A stretch of DNA of 64,000 nt from an uncultured Oscillospiraceae bacterium. Lineage in GTDB: Bacteria; Bacillota; Clostridia; Oscillospirales; Oscillospiraceae. Each line of letters starts with the position of its first letter. Position 1 is the first letter of the stretch. The notes under the pieces are model-generated. The model was given only the letters and a program-made list of their open reading frames with translations. It had not been told where the DNA came from and ran no database searches. The stretch lies in contig CANPVS010000003.1 in the NCBI GenBank assembly GCA_947581795.1, positions 51,994 to 115,993 on the forward strand, read 5' to 3'. This document shows positions 41,120-48,594 of the stretch, one piece after another. A program made the translations under genes and the position numbers.

Positions 41120-42218
41120 CGGTCTCGTCCCTCTCAAAGCATTTCAATTTGTTTATCTCCTTCCAGCAGGGCTCCTCCAGGTCCAGAACGTCCTCCGTCA
41201 CGGTGACGGTGTCCGTCCCGTCGGTGTGATAGACGCAGGTGAACTTTCCGTCCAGGCACAGGAGAAACCAGCGGAAATACCTGTCCTCATAGAGATAATC
41301 CGAGCTGTCGAAGCAGGGGAACCGCTCCGCCACCATCAGCACGAACCGGCCGTATCTATCTGTGGCCCAGGAGTCTTCCTCCCAGCGGGCAACGAGCTGG
41401 CTGACGCGGGTATACTCCTTTCCCGCGGCGGTGAAGGCGTTTTTGGGCATGATCTCGGTGCGGCTTTCCGGAGTGCGGACACGGTAGGGCTTTCCCTCTG
41501 CGTCCGACCGGCGGCTCACCCACTCCAGGCGAACCGATTTGCAGCATATATAGCCGCCGCCGGAGTGCTCGATATTCTCGCCCGGTCCCGTCTCCCGGGG
41601 GACCATGGATCCCACGGACCAGCGGAGGGGCTTTGCAGGCGCAGGAGCCGGCTCCGGCGGGGCCGGTGGCGCCGTCTCCTCCTGGGGGCCGAAGCAGCCC
41701 AGCGCCTGCATCTGCTCCCAGATGTCCTCCTCCAGGTCCCGCACGTCCTCCGTCACGGTGACGGTGGGCGTTTTGTCGGTGTGGTATACGCGGGTGAGCC
41801 TGCCCTTATGGCACAGAAAATACCAGCGGAAATACCGGCGCTCGTTTTTGCGGTCCGCGCTGTCGAAGCAGGGGAACCGCTCCGTCAGCACCAGCACATC
41901 CCGGCCGTATACGTCCTTGGCCCAGGGGCTGCCCTCCTCCCGGCGGGCGGTGAGCATGGACAGGCTGAGATAGGGCCGGCCCGCGGCCATGAAGCACGCC
42001 GCCGGGAAGAACAGGGGGACGCCCAGCGGCTTGCGCACCCGCAGGGGTTCGCCCCCCGCGTCCGTCCGGCGGCTGGCCCATTCCAGACGGACAGTGCTGC
42101 TGGAGGAATAGCCCCCGCCGCCGGAGCGCTCGATCCGTTTGCCGGGACCGGCCGCCCGGGGGACCATGTCCCCCGTCCAGGGTGTATAGGGCCTCTTGGA
42201 AGGATCGGTCACATTCAT
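41112..42218 (-). CDS. Unknown protein made of two copies of one domain
   Basis: 368 residues. Residues about 16-175 and 205-360 are a tandem repeat: both copies have MVP-R-x2-GPG, SGGG, VRLEW-x-SRR, YGR-x-VL, ERFPCFDS, RYFRW, and VYHTD followed by TVTVTEDV. A Pro/Ala-rich linker (PPAPPEPAPAPAKP) joins them. About 65 residues in each copy are near-identical in type, so the duplication is fairly recent or under constraint. No known family. It heads the operon with the ADP-ribosylglycohydrolase and Sel1 genes; GGAGGAAG precedes the start. Confidence 0.7.
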   Translation of the reverse strand: MNVTDPSKRPYTPWTGDMVPRAAGPGKRIERSGGGGYSSSSTVRLEWASRRTDAGGEPLRVRKPLGVPLFFPAACFMAAGRPYLSLSMLTARREEGSPWAKDVYGRDVLVLTERFPCFDSADRKNERRYFRWYFLCHKGRLTRVYHTDKTPTVTVTEDVRDLEEDIWEQMQALGCFGPQEETAPPAPPEPAPAPAKPLRWSVGSMVPRETGPGENIEHSGGGYICCKSVRLEWVSRRSDAEGKPYRVRTPESRTEIMPKNAFTAAGKEYTRVSQLVARWEEDSWATDRYGRFVLMVAERFPCFDSSDYLYEDRYFRWFLLCLDGKFTCVYHTDGTDTVTVTEDVLDLEEPCWKEINKLKCFERDETDA

Positions 42219-42270
42219 CTTTCTTCCTCCTTATCGAAGCGGAACAGCCGCCCGCGGCGGGCTGTTATTG

Positions 42271-42314
42271 AAAAAACACCCTGGGGCCATTATAAATAAC
42301 GCCAAGGTGTTTTT
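42271..42314. terminator. Terminator between the kinase gene and the two-domain gene
   Basis: On the minus strand AAAAACACCTTGG and CCAGGGTGTTTTTT pair with one mismatch, giving T-rich ends on both strands. A second GC hairpin (42244-42267) lies in the leader of the two-domain gene. Confidence 0.7.
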
Positions 42315-42357
42315 GGTACGCAGACAGCGGACTTCTCTAAAGAATGTCAAAAAACTG

Positions 42358-44226
42358 TCATTCCCAGACAGATATCCCCACCTGGGACCGGTCGGCCAGC
42401 ATCTGACGCAAAGTCTCCTCCTGATCGGCGGTGCAGCCCACCCACAGCAGATAGGGCAGTTCCGGGAACACATCCTCCAGCGCCTGGACGTCCAGATACG
42501 ACGCGTTCAGCTGCTCCAGGGCCGGCAGACCCCGCAGGGGCGCGGGGTCCAGGGACGGGGTGCCCCGCACATCCAGAAATTCCAGCGCCCTCATCGTCTC
42601 CACGCCGGTAAGACTGGCCACCGGCATGTCCGCAAACAGCTGCCGCAGCTTCGTCAGCCCCGAGAGGGCGGTCAGGTCTTCCACGGGCTCGCTGCACCAC
42701 AGGTACAGCTGTTCCAGTCCCTCCATGCCGCCGATGACCGCCAGGTCCCCGGCTTTCGCCGGCCGGATGAACAGGCAGCGGAGCGTGTCCATAGAGCCCA
42801 GCAGACTGAGGTCCGTCAGTCCCGGGCAGTCCATGATCCGCAGATACTGCAGCCGGGGCATGGCGGCCGCCGCCTCCAGGTCCGTTATCTCAGTGGCGCC
42901 GGCACACAGGTTGCACAGCTCCCGGCAGCTCGTCAGCGGCGTCAGGTCCCGGACGGGATTGTCGCCGATATACAGGTCCAGCAGATGCTGGCAATCGTCC
43001 AGGGGCGAGAGGTCCGTGATCTCATTGCCGTGCAGGGCCAGGCGCACGACCCACTTCCCTTTCAGGGGAGACAGGTCCGTGATGCGCTGGTTGCAGAGGG
43101 CCAGCTCCTGCAGGGCGGGGAGATTGGGGATGTCCTCCAGGGTGTCCACCGTTCCTCCCTCGGGGGCGGGCTGGCCGTCGATGGTCAACTCCGCGCCGTG
43201 CACGTCCATCTGCCCCCAGGCGTCAAAATGCTGGTCTCCGCAGAGGAACAGATGTGTGATCTGTTCCAGGTCGGCCCCAGTCACCGTGCCCGGTTCCTTG
43301 CCCAGCTGGCGGCAGACCTCCGCCTCGATGGCGGGGCTGTGGAAGGTATAGGCCCCCTCCACGGGGGCTTTCGCTGAAAGGAAGGGCAGCGCGATGGCGG
43401 CCGCCAGGGCGCATATGGCCAGAAGCCCGCCCAGGGCCAGCGCCCATCCGCGGAGCCTGCTCCGGGGGCTTTGGGCCCGTTCCAGCGCCCGCTCCAGCGC
43501 CGCCGCGCTCTGGTAGCGGTCCTTGGGGTCGAAGCGGGTGCACCGGCGCACCACGGCCCGCAGGGGCGCGGGCGCCTCGATCTCTTCCAGCCGGCTCTCC
43601 CCGGTGGACAGCTCGTGGAGCAGCACGCCCAGGGCGTATATATCGGACCGGGGGTCCGTCTGCCGGTAGCCGAACTGCTCCGGCGGGGCGGAGAAGGCGG
43701 TGCCCCGCAGCTCCGTGTCCCGGTCTTCCTTCCCGTCGTAGAACCGGGAGATGTCAAAGTCGATGAGTACATATTCCCCTGCCGGGGTGCGGATGACGTT
43801 CTCCGCCTTGATGTCCCGGTGGATGAGGGGCGGGTCCTGGCTGTGGAGCGTCTCCAGCGTCCGGCACAGGGTCAGGCCGGCCCGGACCGTCTCCTCCGGG
43901 GAGAAGGGTCCCCTCTTCTGCACCAGGTCCAGCAGGGTCTCGCCCTCCACATATGCCCGCAGGAGATAGCCCACCCCATCGCTGCAAAAATAGCGGTGCA
44001 TTTTGGGTATGCCGCCGCCCGCCAGGCGGGAGAGAAGATCGAATTTCTTCTCCGTGTCCCCCGCCGGCCGGACCATGCGCCGGAGCACCAGCTTTTCGCC
44101 GGTGCGCCGGTCCTGCAGAAGCAGCGTCTGCCGTTCCGCGCCCTCCTTCAAAAGGGCCAGCGGCTCGTAGTCCTCCGCCAGTTCCGGGGGCAGAAAGCGC
44201 TCCAGCGCGCCGTTTTCCATCGTCAT
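42358..44226 (-). CDS. Membrane Ser/Thr protein kinase with extracellular leucine-rich repeats
   Basis: 622 residues. Kinase domain 20-250: catalytic loop IHRDIKAENV (His136-Arg-Asp), metal motif IDFDIS where most have DFG, APPEQFGY substrate-binding loop; the usual beta-3 lysine is not obvious (LVLRRM). A single transmembrane helix lies at about 260-284. The rest is extracellular, with LRR motifs from 380 (ALQELALCNQRITDLSPLKG, LALHGNEITDLSPLDD, and more). Probably a transmembrane sensor that signals to the cytoplasm. Its start overlaps the stop of the HTH gene (ATGA), so the two are coupled. Confidence 0.85.
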   Translation of the reverse strand: MTMENGALERFLPPELAEDYEPLALLKEGAERQTLLLQDRRTGEKLVLRRMVRPAGDTEKKFDLLSRLAGGGIPKMHRYFCSDGVGYLLRAYVEGETLLDLVQKRGPFSPEETVRAGLTLCRTLETLHSQDPPLIHRDIKAENVIRTPAGEYVLIDFDISRFYDGKEDRDTELRGTAFSAPPEQFGYRQTDPRSDIYALGVLLHELSTGESRLEEIEAPAPLRAVVRRCTRFDPKDRYQSAAALERALERAQSPRSRLRGWALALGGLLAICALAAAIALPFLSAKAPVEGAYTFHSPAIEAEVCRQLGKEPGTVTGADLEQITHLFLCGDQHFDAWGQMDVHGAELTIDGQPAPEGGTVDTLEDIPNLPALQELALCNQRITDLSPLKGKWVVRLALHGNEITDLSPLDDCQHLLDLYIGDNPVRDLTPLTSCRELCNLCAGATEITDLEAAAAMPRLQYLRIMDCPGLTDLSLLGSMDTLRCLFIRPAKAGDLAVIGGMEGLEQLYLWCSEPVEDLTALSGLTKLRQLFADMPVASLTGVETMRALEFLDVRGTPSLDPAPLRGLPALEQLNASYLDVQALEDVFPELPYLLWVGCTADQEETLRQMLADRSQVGISVWE

Positions 44227-44678
44227 AGTATCCCCGCCAGACCGCGGGACAGCAGCTGTTCGTCCGCGGCCGTGATGTCCATCTGATCCTGCAGGGCAAA
44301 GATGATGACCGCGTCCCGCAGCACCCGGGGGTAGAGGGCGCCCCGCTGGGCCGTGCGCAGAAGGGACTGGGTCTCGTCCACCGACAGCTCCAGCACCAGC
44401 GCCAGCCGCAGGATGATGTCCCGGCTGGGCCGGCGCTGGCCGCTGCAGAGCTGATAGGTGAAGGACCGGCTCAAAAGCGCCGCCTCGCTCAGCTGCGTGG
44501 CGTTCAGGTCCCGCTCCTCCATGTACCGGGCCAGGCACTGGGTGAACGAGGGCGCGTCCATGTCTCCGTCCAGGGTCTTCAGCGCGCCGGTCAGTGTCCG
44601 GGACCGCTCCAATATGTCAAAGAGCGCGTCCGTGTCCCGCCGGAGCGTCTTTCCGCCTGTCCTCTCGCCGGATGGCAT
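44223..44678 (-). CDS. HTH regulator sharing its module with the macrodomain protein
   Basis: 151 residues from the ATG at 44678 (AAAGGAGG upstream). Residues about 44-151 match the C-terminal part of the macrodomain protein at 45502: SFTQCLARYMEERDLNATQL versus [36 protein letters not shown] versus [16 protein letters not shown]. The module looks like a helix-turn-helix plus a helical extension. Its own promoter is near perfect. Coupled to the kinase, it may be the kinase's substrate or a repressor of the operon. Confidence 0.75.
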   Translation of the reverse strand: MPSGERTGGKTLRRDTDALFDILERSRTLTGALKTLDGDMDAPSFTQCLARYMEERDLNATQLSEAALLSRSFTYQLCSGQRRPSRDIILRLALVLELSVDETQSLLRTAQRGALYPRVLRDAVIIFALQDQMDITAADEQLLSRGLAGIL

Positions 44679-44719
44679 GGGGACCACCTCCTTTTTTCTC
44701 GCTGCTATCATACAATTGA

Positions 44720-44747
44720 ATTATACAGTCTCCGGTCCAAATGTCAA
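44720..44747 (-). promoter_or_regulatory. Sigma-A promoter of the HTH-kinase operon
   Basis: Minus strand TTGACA (44747-44742), 16 bp, TATAAT (44725-44720), both hexamers consensus; 41 bp before the start codon. Confidence 0.9.
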
Positions 44748-44773
44748 GGAACAAGGCGGCCGCCGGCGGTCTA

Positions 44774-45418
44774 TCAACTCCGGTCCCGGTGGTCTTTCTC
44801 AATCGTCTCTTTCCAGTTTTCCGTCAGGGGCTTGGCGGACCGTACCGCCGAGACGGCGGCCCCCACGGCCGCGTAGTTGGTGGCGATGCCCCGGCTGTCG
44901 TTGCGGAAGGTGACGGCCCGGTCCGCGCCGATGCCGATGTGGCCCGCGGTGGCCACCGCGTCGATGTTGGCCCCCAGGAACAGGAATTCCCAGCCGTACT
45001 TGGTCTTCTCATGCTCGATCATGGCTTTGACCTTGTCGGCGGAGTAGCGGTGGCTGGCGTTCTCCATGCCGTCGGTGGTGATGACGAACAGGGTGTGCTC
45101 CGGCACGTCCTCGGGCCGGGCGTAGCGGTGGATGTCCTTGATGTGGTCGATGGCCCCGCCGATGGCGTCCAGCAGCGCCGTGCAGCCACGGACGAAGTAC
45201 ACCTTCTCAGTCATGGCGGGCACCTCCTTCACCGGCACCCGGTCGTGGACCAGTTCCGAGGTGTTGTCGAAGAGGTAGGTGGACACGTACGCCTGACCCG
45301 GCTCCCGCTTCTGCTTTTCCAGCATGGAGTTGAAGCCCCCGATGGTGTCGCCCTCCAGGCCGCTCATGGACCCGCTGCGGTCCAGGATGAATACCAGCTC
45401 CGTAATATTGTTCTTCAT
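44774..45418 (-). CDS. VWA domain protein
   Basis: 214 residues from the ATG at 45418. MIDAS metal site DRSGSMSG near residue 14, with RGCTALLDAIGGAI and TTDGMENAS completing the metal ligands. It is a cytoplasmic VWA domain alone, the kind that mediates metal-dependent protein interactions, common beside TerD stress genes and ADP-ribose related genes. It is 83 bp downstream of the macrodomain gene. The leader carries an 18-bp inverted repeat that includes its own ribosome site, so translation could be switched. Confidence 0.88.
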   Translation of the reverse strand: MKNNITELVFILDRSGSMSGLEGDTIGGFNSMLEKQKREPGQAYVSTYLFDNTSELVHDRVPVKEVPAMTEKVYFVRGCTALLDAIGGAIDHIKDIHRYARPEDVPEHTLFVITTDGMENASHRYSADKVKAMIEHEKTKYGWEFLFLGANIDAVATAGHIGIGADRAVTFRNDSRGIATNYAAVGAAVSAVRSAKPLTENWKETIEKDHRDRS

Positions 45419-45422
45419 GATG

Positions 45423-45468
45423 AAAACCTCCTGTACTGTGTTTTGATGGTCACAGTATAGGAGGTTTT
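45423..45468 (-). promoter_or_regulatory. Inverted repeat that buries the VWA gene ribosome site
   Basis: AAAACCTCCTGTACTGTG (45423-45440) and CACAGTATAGGAGGTTTT (45451-45468) pair over 18 positions with one mismatch. On the minus strand the 3' arm contains CAGGAGG, the VWA ribosome site, 9 bp before the ATG. It may be an RNA switch or an operator. Confidence 0.65.
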
Positions 45469-45501
45469 TCGGTGTGTTTGGTCGCCTGGGAGGCGACATT
45501 T

Positions 45502-46542
45502 TCAAGCGCCCAGCAGGCTCTGGTCGAAGGCGAACAGCGCCTCGTTGATCTCGAAGATGTTGTAGTCGCCCTTTCGGATGAAGTACTCCACGATCACGTC
45601 GAACTTGCTGGCGGGGGAGAGGGCGTAGCCCGCCTTGGCCAGCAGGTCCTTCGTCTCGTCCAGGGGCAGTTCCAGAGCGATGGCGAAGGCCAGGGCCGTG
45701 GCCTTGCTGGGCTTATAGTGCACGTCGCCCCGTATCTTGGAAAACAGCTTCCGGTCGATGTTGGCCTTTTTGTAGCACTGGGCGTCCGTCATGCCCTTCT
45801 CGTCGATCTTCCGCAGAAGCATCTGGGAGAAGCTCTCGTCGATCTGCCCCAGCAGCCGCTCCAGCGTCCGGAAGGGGCGGGGGGCGCTTTGCGGGGCGGC
45901 GCCGGGCGCGACAGCGGCGAACATGTCCGGCGGGGCGAATTCCCCCGTATGCGCCTTGAACTGAGCCGCGCGCATCCGCGAGGCGCAGGCGTCGTAATGG
46001 GTGTCCACATAGTGGTCGTCGATGTATTCGTGCACGTCGGCGAACAGCTTCTTGCTCAGAAGGGTGGGCGTGGGGCTGAACACCACCAGCTTTACCAGCA
46101 TCTCCTCCGGGTCCGGGCTCTCCAGCAGAAAGCCGCTGATGGCGTCCACCGCCACCCGCAATGCCTGGTCCTTGGGGTAGCCGTACACCCCGGCGGAGAT
46201 CAGCGGGAAGGCCACCGTGTGGAGTCCGCGCTCCCGGGCCAGGGCCAGGGATGAGCGGTAGCAGCTCCGCAGCGTCTGCTCCTCCCCGTGGCGTCCGTCC
46301 ACATACTCGGGGCCCACCGTGTGTATCACGTACTTGCAGGGGAGGTTATAGCCCTTCGTGATCTTGGCCTGGCCCCGCTCACAGCCGCCCAAGGTCCGGC
46401 ACTCGGCCAGAAGCTCCGGCCCGGCGGCCTTGTGGATGGCGCCGTCCACGCCGCCCCCGCCCAGAAGCGTGGGCTTCGCGGCGTTCACGATGGCGTCCAC
46501 GGCCATCTTCGTGATGTCGTTTCTCTCTATGATCAGCGGCAT
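45502..46542 (-). CDS. Macrodomain protein with C-terminal HTH-like module
   Basis: 346 residues. Macrodomain at 1-170 of the MacroD/YmdB type: [25 protein letters not shown], and ISAGVYGYP, with the catalytic Asp of GVDGAIH. These enzymes release ADP-ribose from acidic side chains or deacetylate O-acetyl-ADP-ribose. The C-terminal part (from about 240) is the module shared with the HTH regulator at 44223, including [20 protein letters not shown] and [25 protein letters not shown] precedes the start. First gene of the VWA pair. Confidence 0.88.
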   Translation of the reverse strand: MPLIIERNDITKMAVDAIVNAAKPTLLGGGGVDGAIHKAAGPELLAECRTLGGCERGQAKITKGYNLPCKYVIHTVGPEYVDGRHGEEQTLRSCYRSSLALARERGLHTVAFPLISAGVYGYPKDQALRVAVDAISGFLLESPDPEEMLVKLVVFSPTPTLLSKKLFADVHEYIDDHYVDTHYDACASRMRAAQFKAHTGEFAPPDMFAAVAPGAAPQSAPRPFRTLERLLGQIDESFSQMLLRKIDEKGMTDAQCYKKANIDRKLFSKIRGDVHYKPSKATALAFAIALELPLDETKDLLAKAGYALSPASKFDVIVEYFIRKGDYNIFEINEALFAFDQSLLGA

Positions 46543-46574
46543 GGTGTGTCCCTCCCAACGATGCTGTCGGAAAC

Positions 46575-46603
46575 ACCATACCGCCTTTGGATTTGGATGT
46601 CAA
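46575..46603 (-). promoter_or_regulatory. Sigma-A promoter of the macrodomain gene
   Basis: Minus strand TTGACA (46603-46598), 17 bp, TATGGT (46580-46575), 33 bp before the start codon. The rest of 46604-46818 has a small hairpin GGGAACC-tat-GGTTCCC (46661-46677) and nothing else I recognise. Confidence 0.85.
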
Positions 46604-46818
46604 GCAAGAATATGTGAAGTGATCGGTTTGGGGGGAGAGGGGAAGAATAAACAAGGCAACCGGGAACCTATGGTTCCCAGATGCCTGGTTATAGTATTAT
46701 CAGAAAAAGACCCTGTTTTCAAGGGTTTACGGGCAAGGATACAGCGCTGATCAGTCGCCTTATTGGCAGCAAAATACGGCCCCTGAGCGATCACGGGCCG
46801 CTGCTGCGACGGTATGGT

Positions 46819-47586
46819 TCAGCGTTCTTTTTCGTGTTTCCTTTCGTTTTTGGCAAGCTGCTTCTGCCAGGTCTTCACCGTCTGTTCTTTCAGAAACTCT
46901 TTCATCCGGTCCAGGTCCTGCTCGGTGTCCCAGGCCTCCAGGGCGGCGTAGTATTCCTTTCGGTCCTCCTCATGGATGATGACGGGAGGATGACCCAGCA
47001 GCAAAAGCAGATAGTTCATGGCCAGCCGCCCGGCCCGGCCGTTGCCGTCCGCGAAGGGGTGGATGTTCTCAAACTTCACATGGAAGTATGCCGCCGCCGT
47101 TAGCGCGTTTTTGGCTTCGACGGATTGCAACTCCGTGAGAAGCTCGTTCATTTCCTCTCCCACATCCTCCGGCGCGGCGCCGATTTCCTCCCGGCCTGTC
47201 ACATAGTCGTGGCGCTTATACTCGCCGGGGCGCTCGCCCAACTGATAGCGCCGGGTGTCGTAGGTGTTCAGGGTCAACCGGCGCTGGAACTGCTTGATTA
47301 GTTCCTCGTCCAGCGGACGCTTTTCGCTGAACGCGGTCAGGAGCAGTTCGTTTGCGTCTTTGGCGTTTCGTATCTCAAACAGGGTCCGCAGGTCACCGGT
47401 GTAGGACGTGACGCCGTCGTGCTCAAATATCTCGCGGGTATCGTGGTAGGTGATGTTCTCGTTCTCGATCTTGCCGGAGTGGTAGGCAAAGAGGATGCTG
47501 TGGCCGTTCAGCGCCTCGGCCAGCTCTGCGTCGGTGGTGATCTTCCGGCTCTGCCACCAGCGTACTGCTTTTTCGTAGTCGGTCAT
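46819..47586 (-). CDS. Fic-family protein (AMPylator type)
   Basis: 255 residues from the ATG at 47586. Active motif HPFADGNGRAGR at 176-187, the full HxFxDGNGRxxR, so the enzyme should be active. An N-terminal S37-G-K-I-E41-N42 matches the inhibitory (S/T)xxxE(G/N) helix, placing it in the class with an internal N-terminal inhibitor. Fic proteins transfer AMP, or other nucleotides, to hydroxyl groups of target proteins. No separate antitoxin is needed in this class. Located at the border of the modification island. Confidence 0.9.
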   Translation of the reverse strand: MTDYEKAVRWWQSRKITTDAELAEALNGHSILFAYHSGKIENENITYHDTREIFEHDGVTSYTGDLRTLFEIRNAKDANELLLTAFSEKRPLDEELIKQFQRRLTLNTYDTRRYQLGERPGEYKRHDYVTGREEIGAAPEDVGEEMNELLTELQSVEAKNALTAAAYFHVKFENIHPFADGNGRAGRLAMNYLLLLLGHPPVIIHEEDRKEYYAALEAWDTEQDLDRMKEFLKEQTVKTWQKQLAKNERKHEKER

Positions 47587-47789
47587 ACTGCCGCAGCCTC
47601 CTGTCTCTTCCTTTTTCGCAGGGCACATCCATTGTACCACACTTTGGCTCGTTTATGTCAGCTACTTTGCGGGTCGCCCGCAAAATTCTGCCTCTGTGGT
47701 CACTAGGGAGGAGCAAGGGAGCGGGCGGATGACGATTTTTGTGCCGCAGGCATAAAGAATCGTCGGAGCAAAGCGATATTTACTGGTTG

Positions 47790-48083
47790 TCAGCCCACGT
47801 TCTCCGCCAAAACGCCCTCTTCATAGAGTGCCTCCGGTGCAATATCTATATCCCCATCACACCATACAGCCGTGCCATAGTCGATATAGACACCTCTGAA
47901 CACGTCCATATCCGTCAGCGGCGCAAAGGCGGGCATTTTCAGCAAGGGTTTAAAATCGAACACTTTCGCCTCGCCTGTGCTGAACCTGACCCACAGCTGG
48001 TGATCGTCCATCGGCCGGACGCCGGATACGGTGACAGTATGCGAGGGCATCCCAGCATATGCAATTCCATCTATAATATACAT
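47790..48083 (-). CDS. DUF2442 domain protein
   Basis: 97 residues. The sequence (VSGVRPMDDHQLWVRFSTGE, VFDFKPLL, FRGVYIDYGTAVWCDGDIDI) fits DUF2442, usually paired with a DUF4160 gene as here (12 bp apart). Such pairs are common in genomic islands and have been proposed as toxin-antitoxin-like, without proof that I know of for this pair. The upstream partner gene contains a stop, so this protein may now be made alone. Confidence 0.8.
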   Translation of the reverse strand: MYIIDGIAYAGMPSHTVTVSGVRPMDDHQLWVRFSTGEAKVFDFKPLLKMPAFAPLTDMDVFRGVYIDYGTAVWCDGDIDIAPEALYEEGVLAENVG

Positions 48084-48095
48084 ATCCGCGTCTCC

Positions 48096-48362
48096 TTACT
48101 GCAGCGGTGCGATCTTGCCAAATGGGATGCCGCGCACCGCGTTGTTCCAAGCGGCATAGAGTTCATCCTCGTGGATGGCCGCCCAAGCCTGTACGAGTTT
48201 GAGCTGCTTCACAGGCAGACTGCCGGCCAGAAGCTCCCCATCTATGCCGACAGACGCATCATACTCCGCATACATCACATGAAAATGGGGCTTGTTGTGC
48301 TGCCCGTCGTCCATGTAAATCATCTTGATGATGATGTTTTAAAACCGGCAAAGCTCTGGCAT
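48096..48362 (-). pseudogene. DUF4160 gene with an early in-frame stop
   Basis: The ATG at 48362 has an excellent ribosome site (AGGAGGGG) and starts MPELCRF, but codon 8 is TAA (48341-48339). After the stop the frame continues NIIIKMIYMDDGQHNKPHFH with the DUF4160 signature, and ends properly at 48096 with QAWAAIHEDELYAAW. A downstream ATG at 48323 could restart a 75-residue protein. Probable recent nonsense mutation of the DUF2442 partner. Confidence 0.75.
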
Positions 48363-48433
48363 CACGACCACCCCTCCTATATTATATCCTGTTGACAGTT
48401 TTCCGTCAATGAGATTTGATTGACCACAGGACT

Positions 48434-48466
48434 CCCGCGAAAGCCCAGCGCAGTGGGTTTCGCGGG
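48434..48466. repeat. Short hairpin beside the recombinase gene (1)
   Basis: CCCGCGAAA-GCCC ... GGGTTTCGCGGG. A sister hairpin of the same design follows at 48491. Both have AGCCCAGCG at the loop side, so they form a short repeat pair. Confidence 0.7.
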
Positions 48467-48490
48467 AAAAAGGAAAAATACAACTGGGGT

Positions 48491-48525
48491 CCCCATGAAA
48501 GCCCAGCGAAGCGGGTTTCATGGGG
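48491..48525. repeat. Short hairpin beside the recombinase gene (2)
   Basis: CCCCATGAAAGCCC ... GGGTTTCATGGGG, with the same AGCCCAGCG loop side as 48434-48466 and compensatory changes in the stem. Confidence 0.7.
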
Positions 48526-48533
48526 AAAAGGAA

Positions 48534-48594
48534 GAAGCGCCTTGGCCGATGAGGGGGCCTGGTTTACCAGGACCTCAAATCTCCAAGGCGCTTC
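48534..48594. repeat. Long hairpin at the 3' end of the recombinase gene
   Basis: GAAGCGCCTTGG / CCAAGGCGCTTC, a 12-bp perfect stem across the recombinase stop codon with a loop of about 37 bases. May act as terminator or mark one end of the integrated element. Confidence 0.65.
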
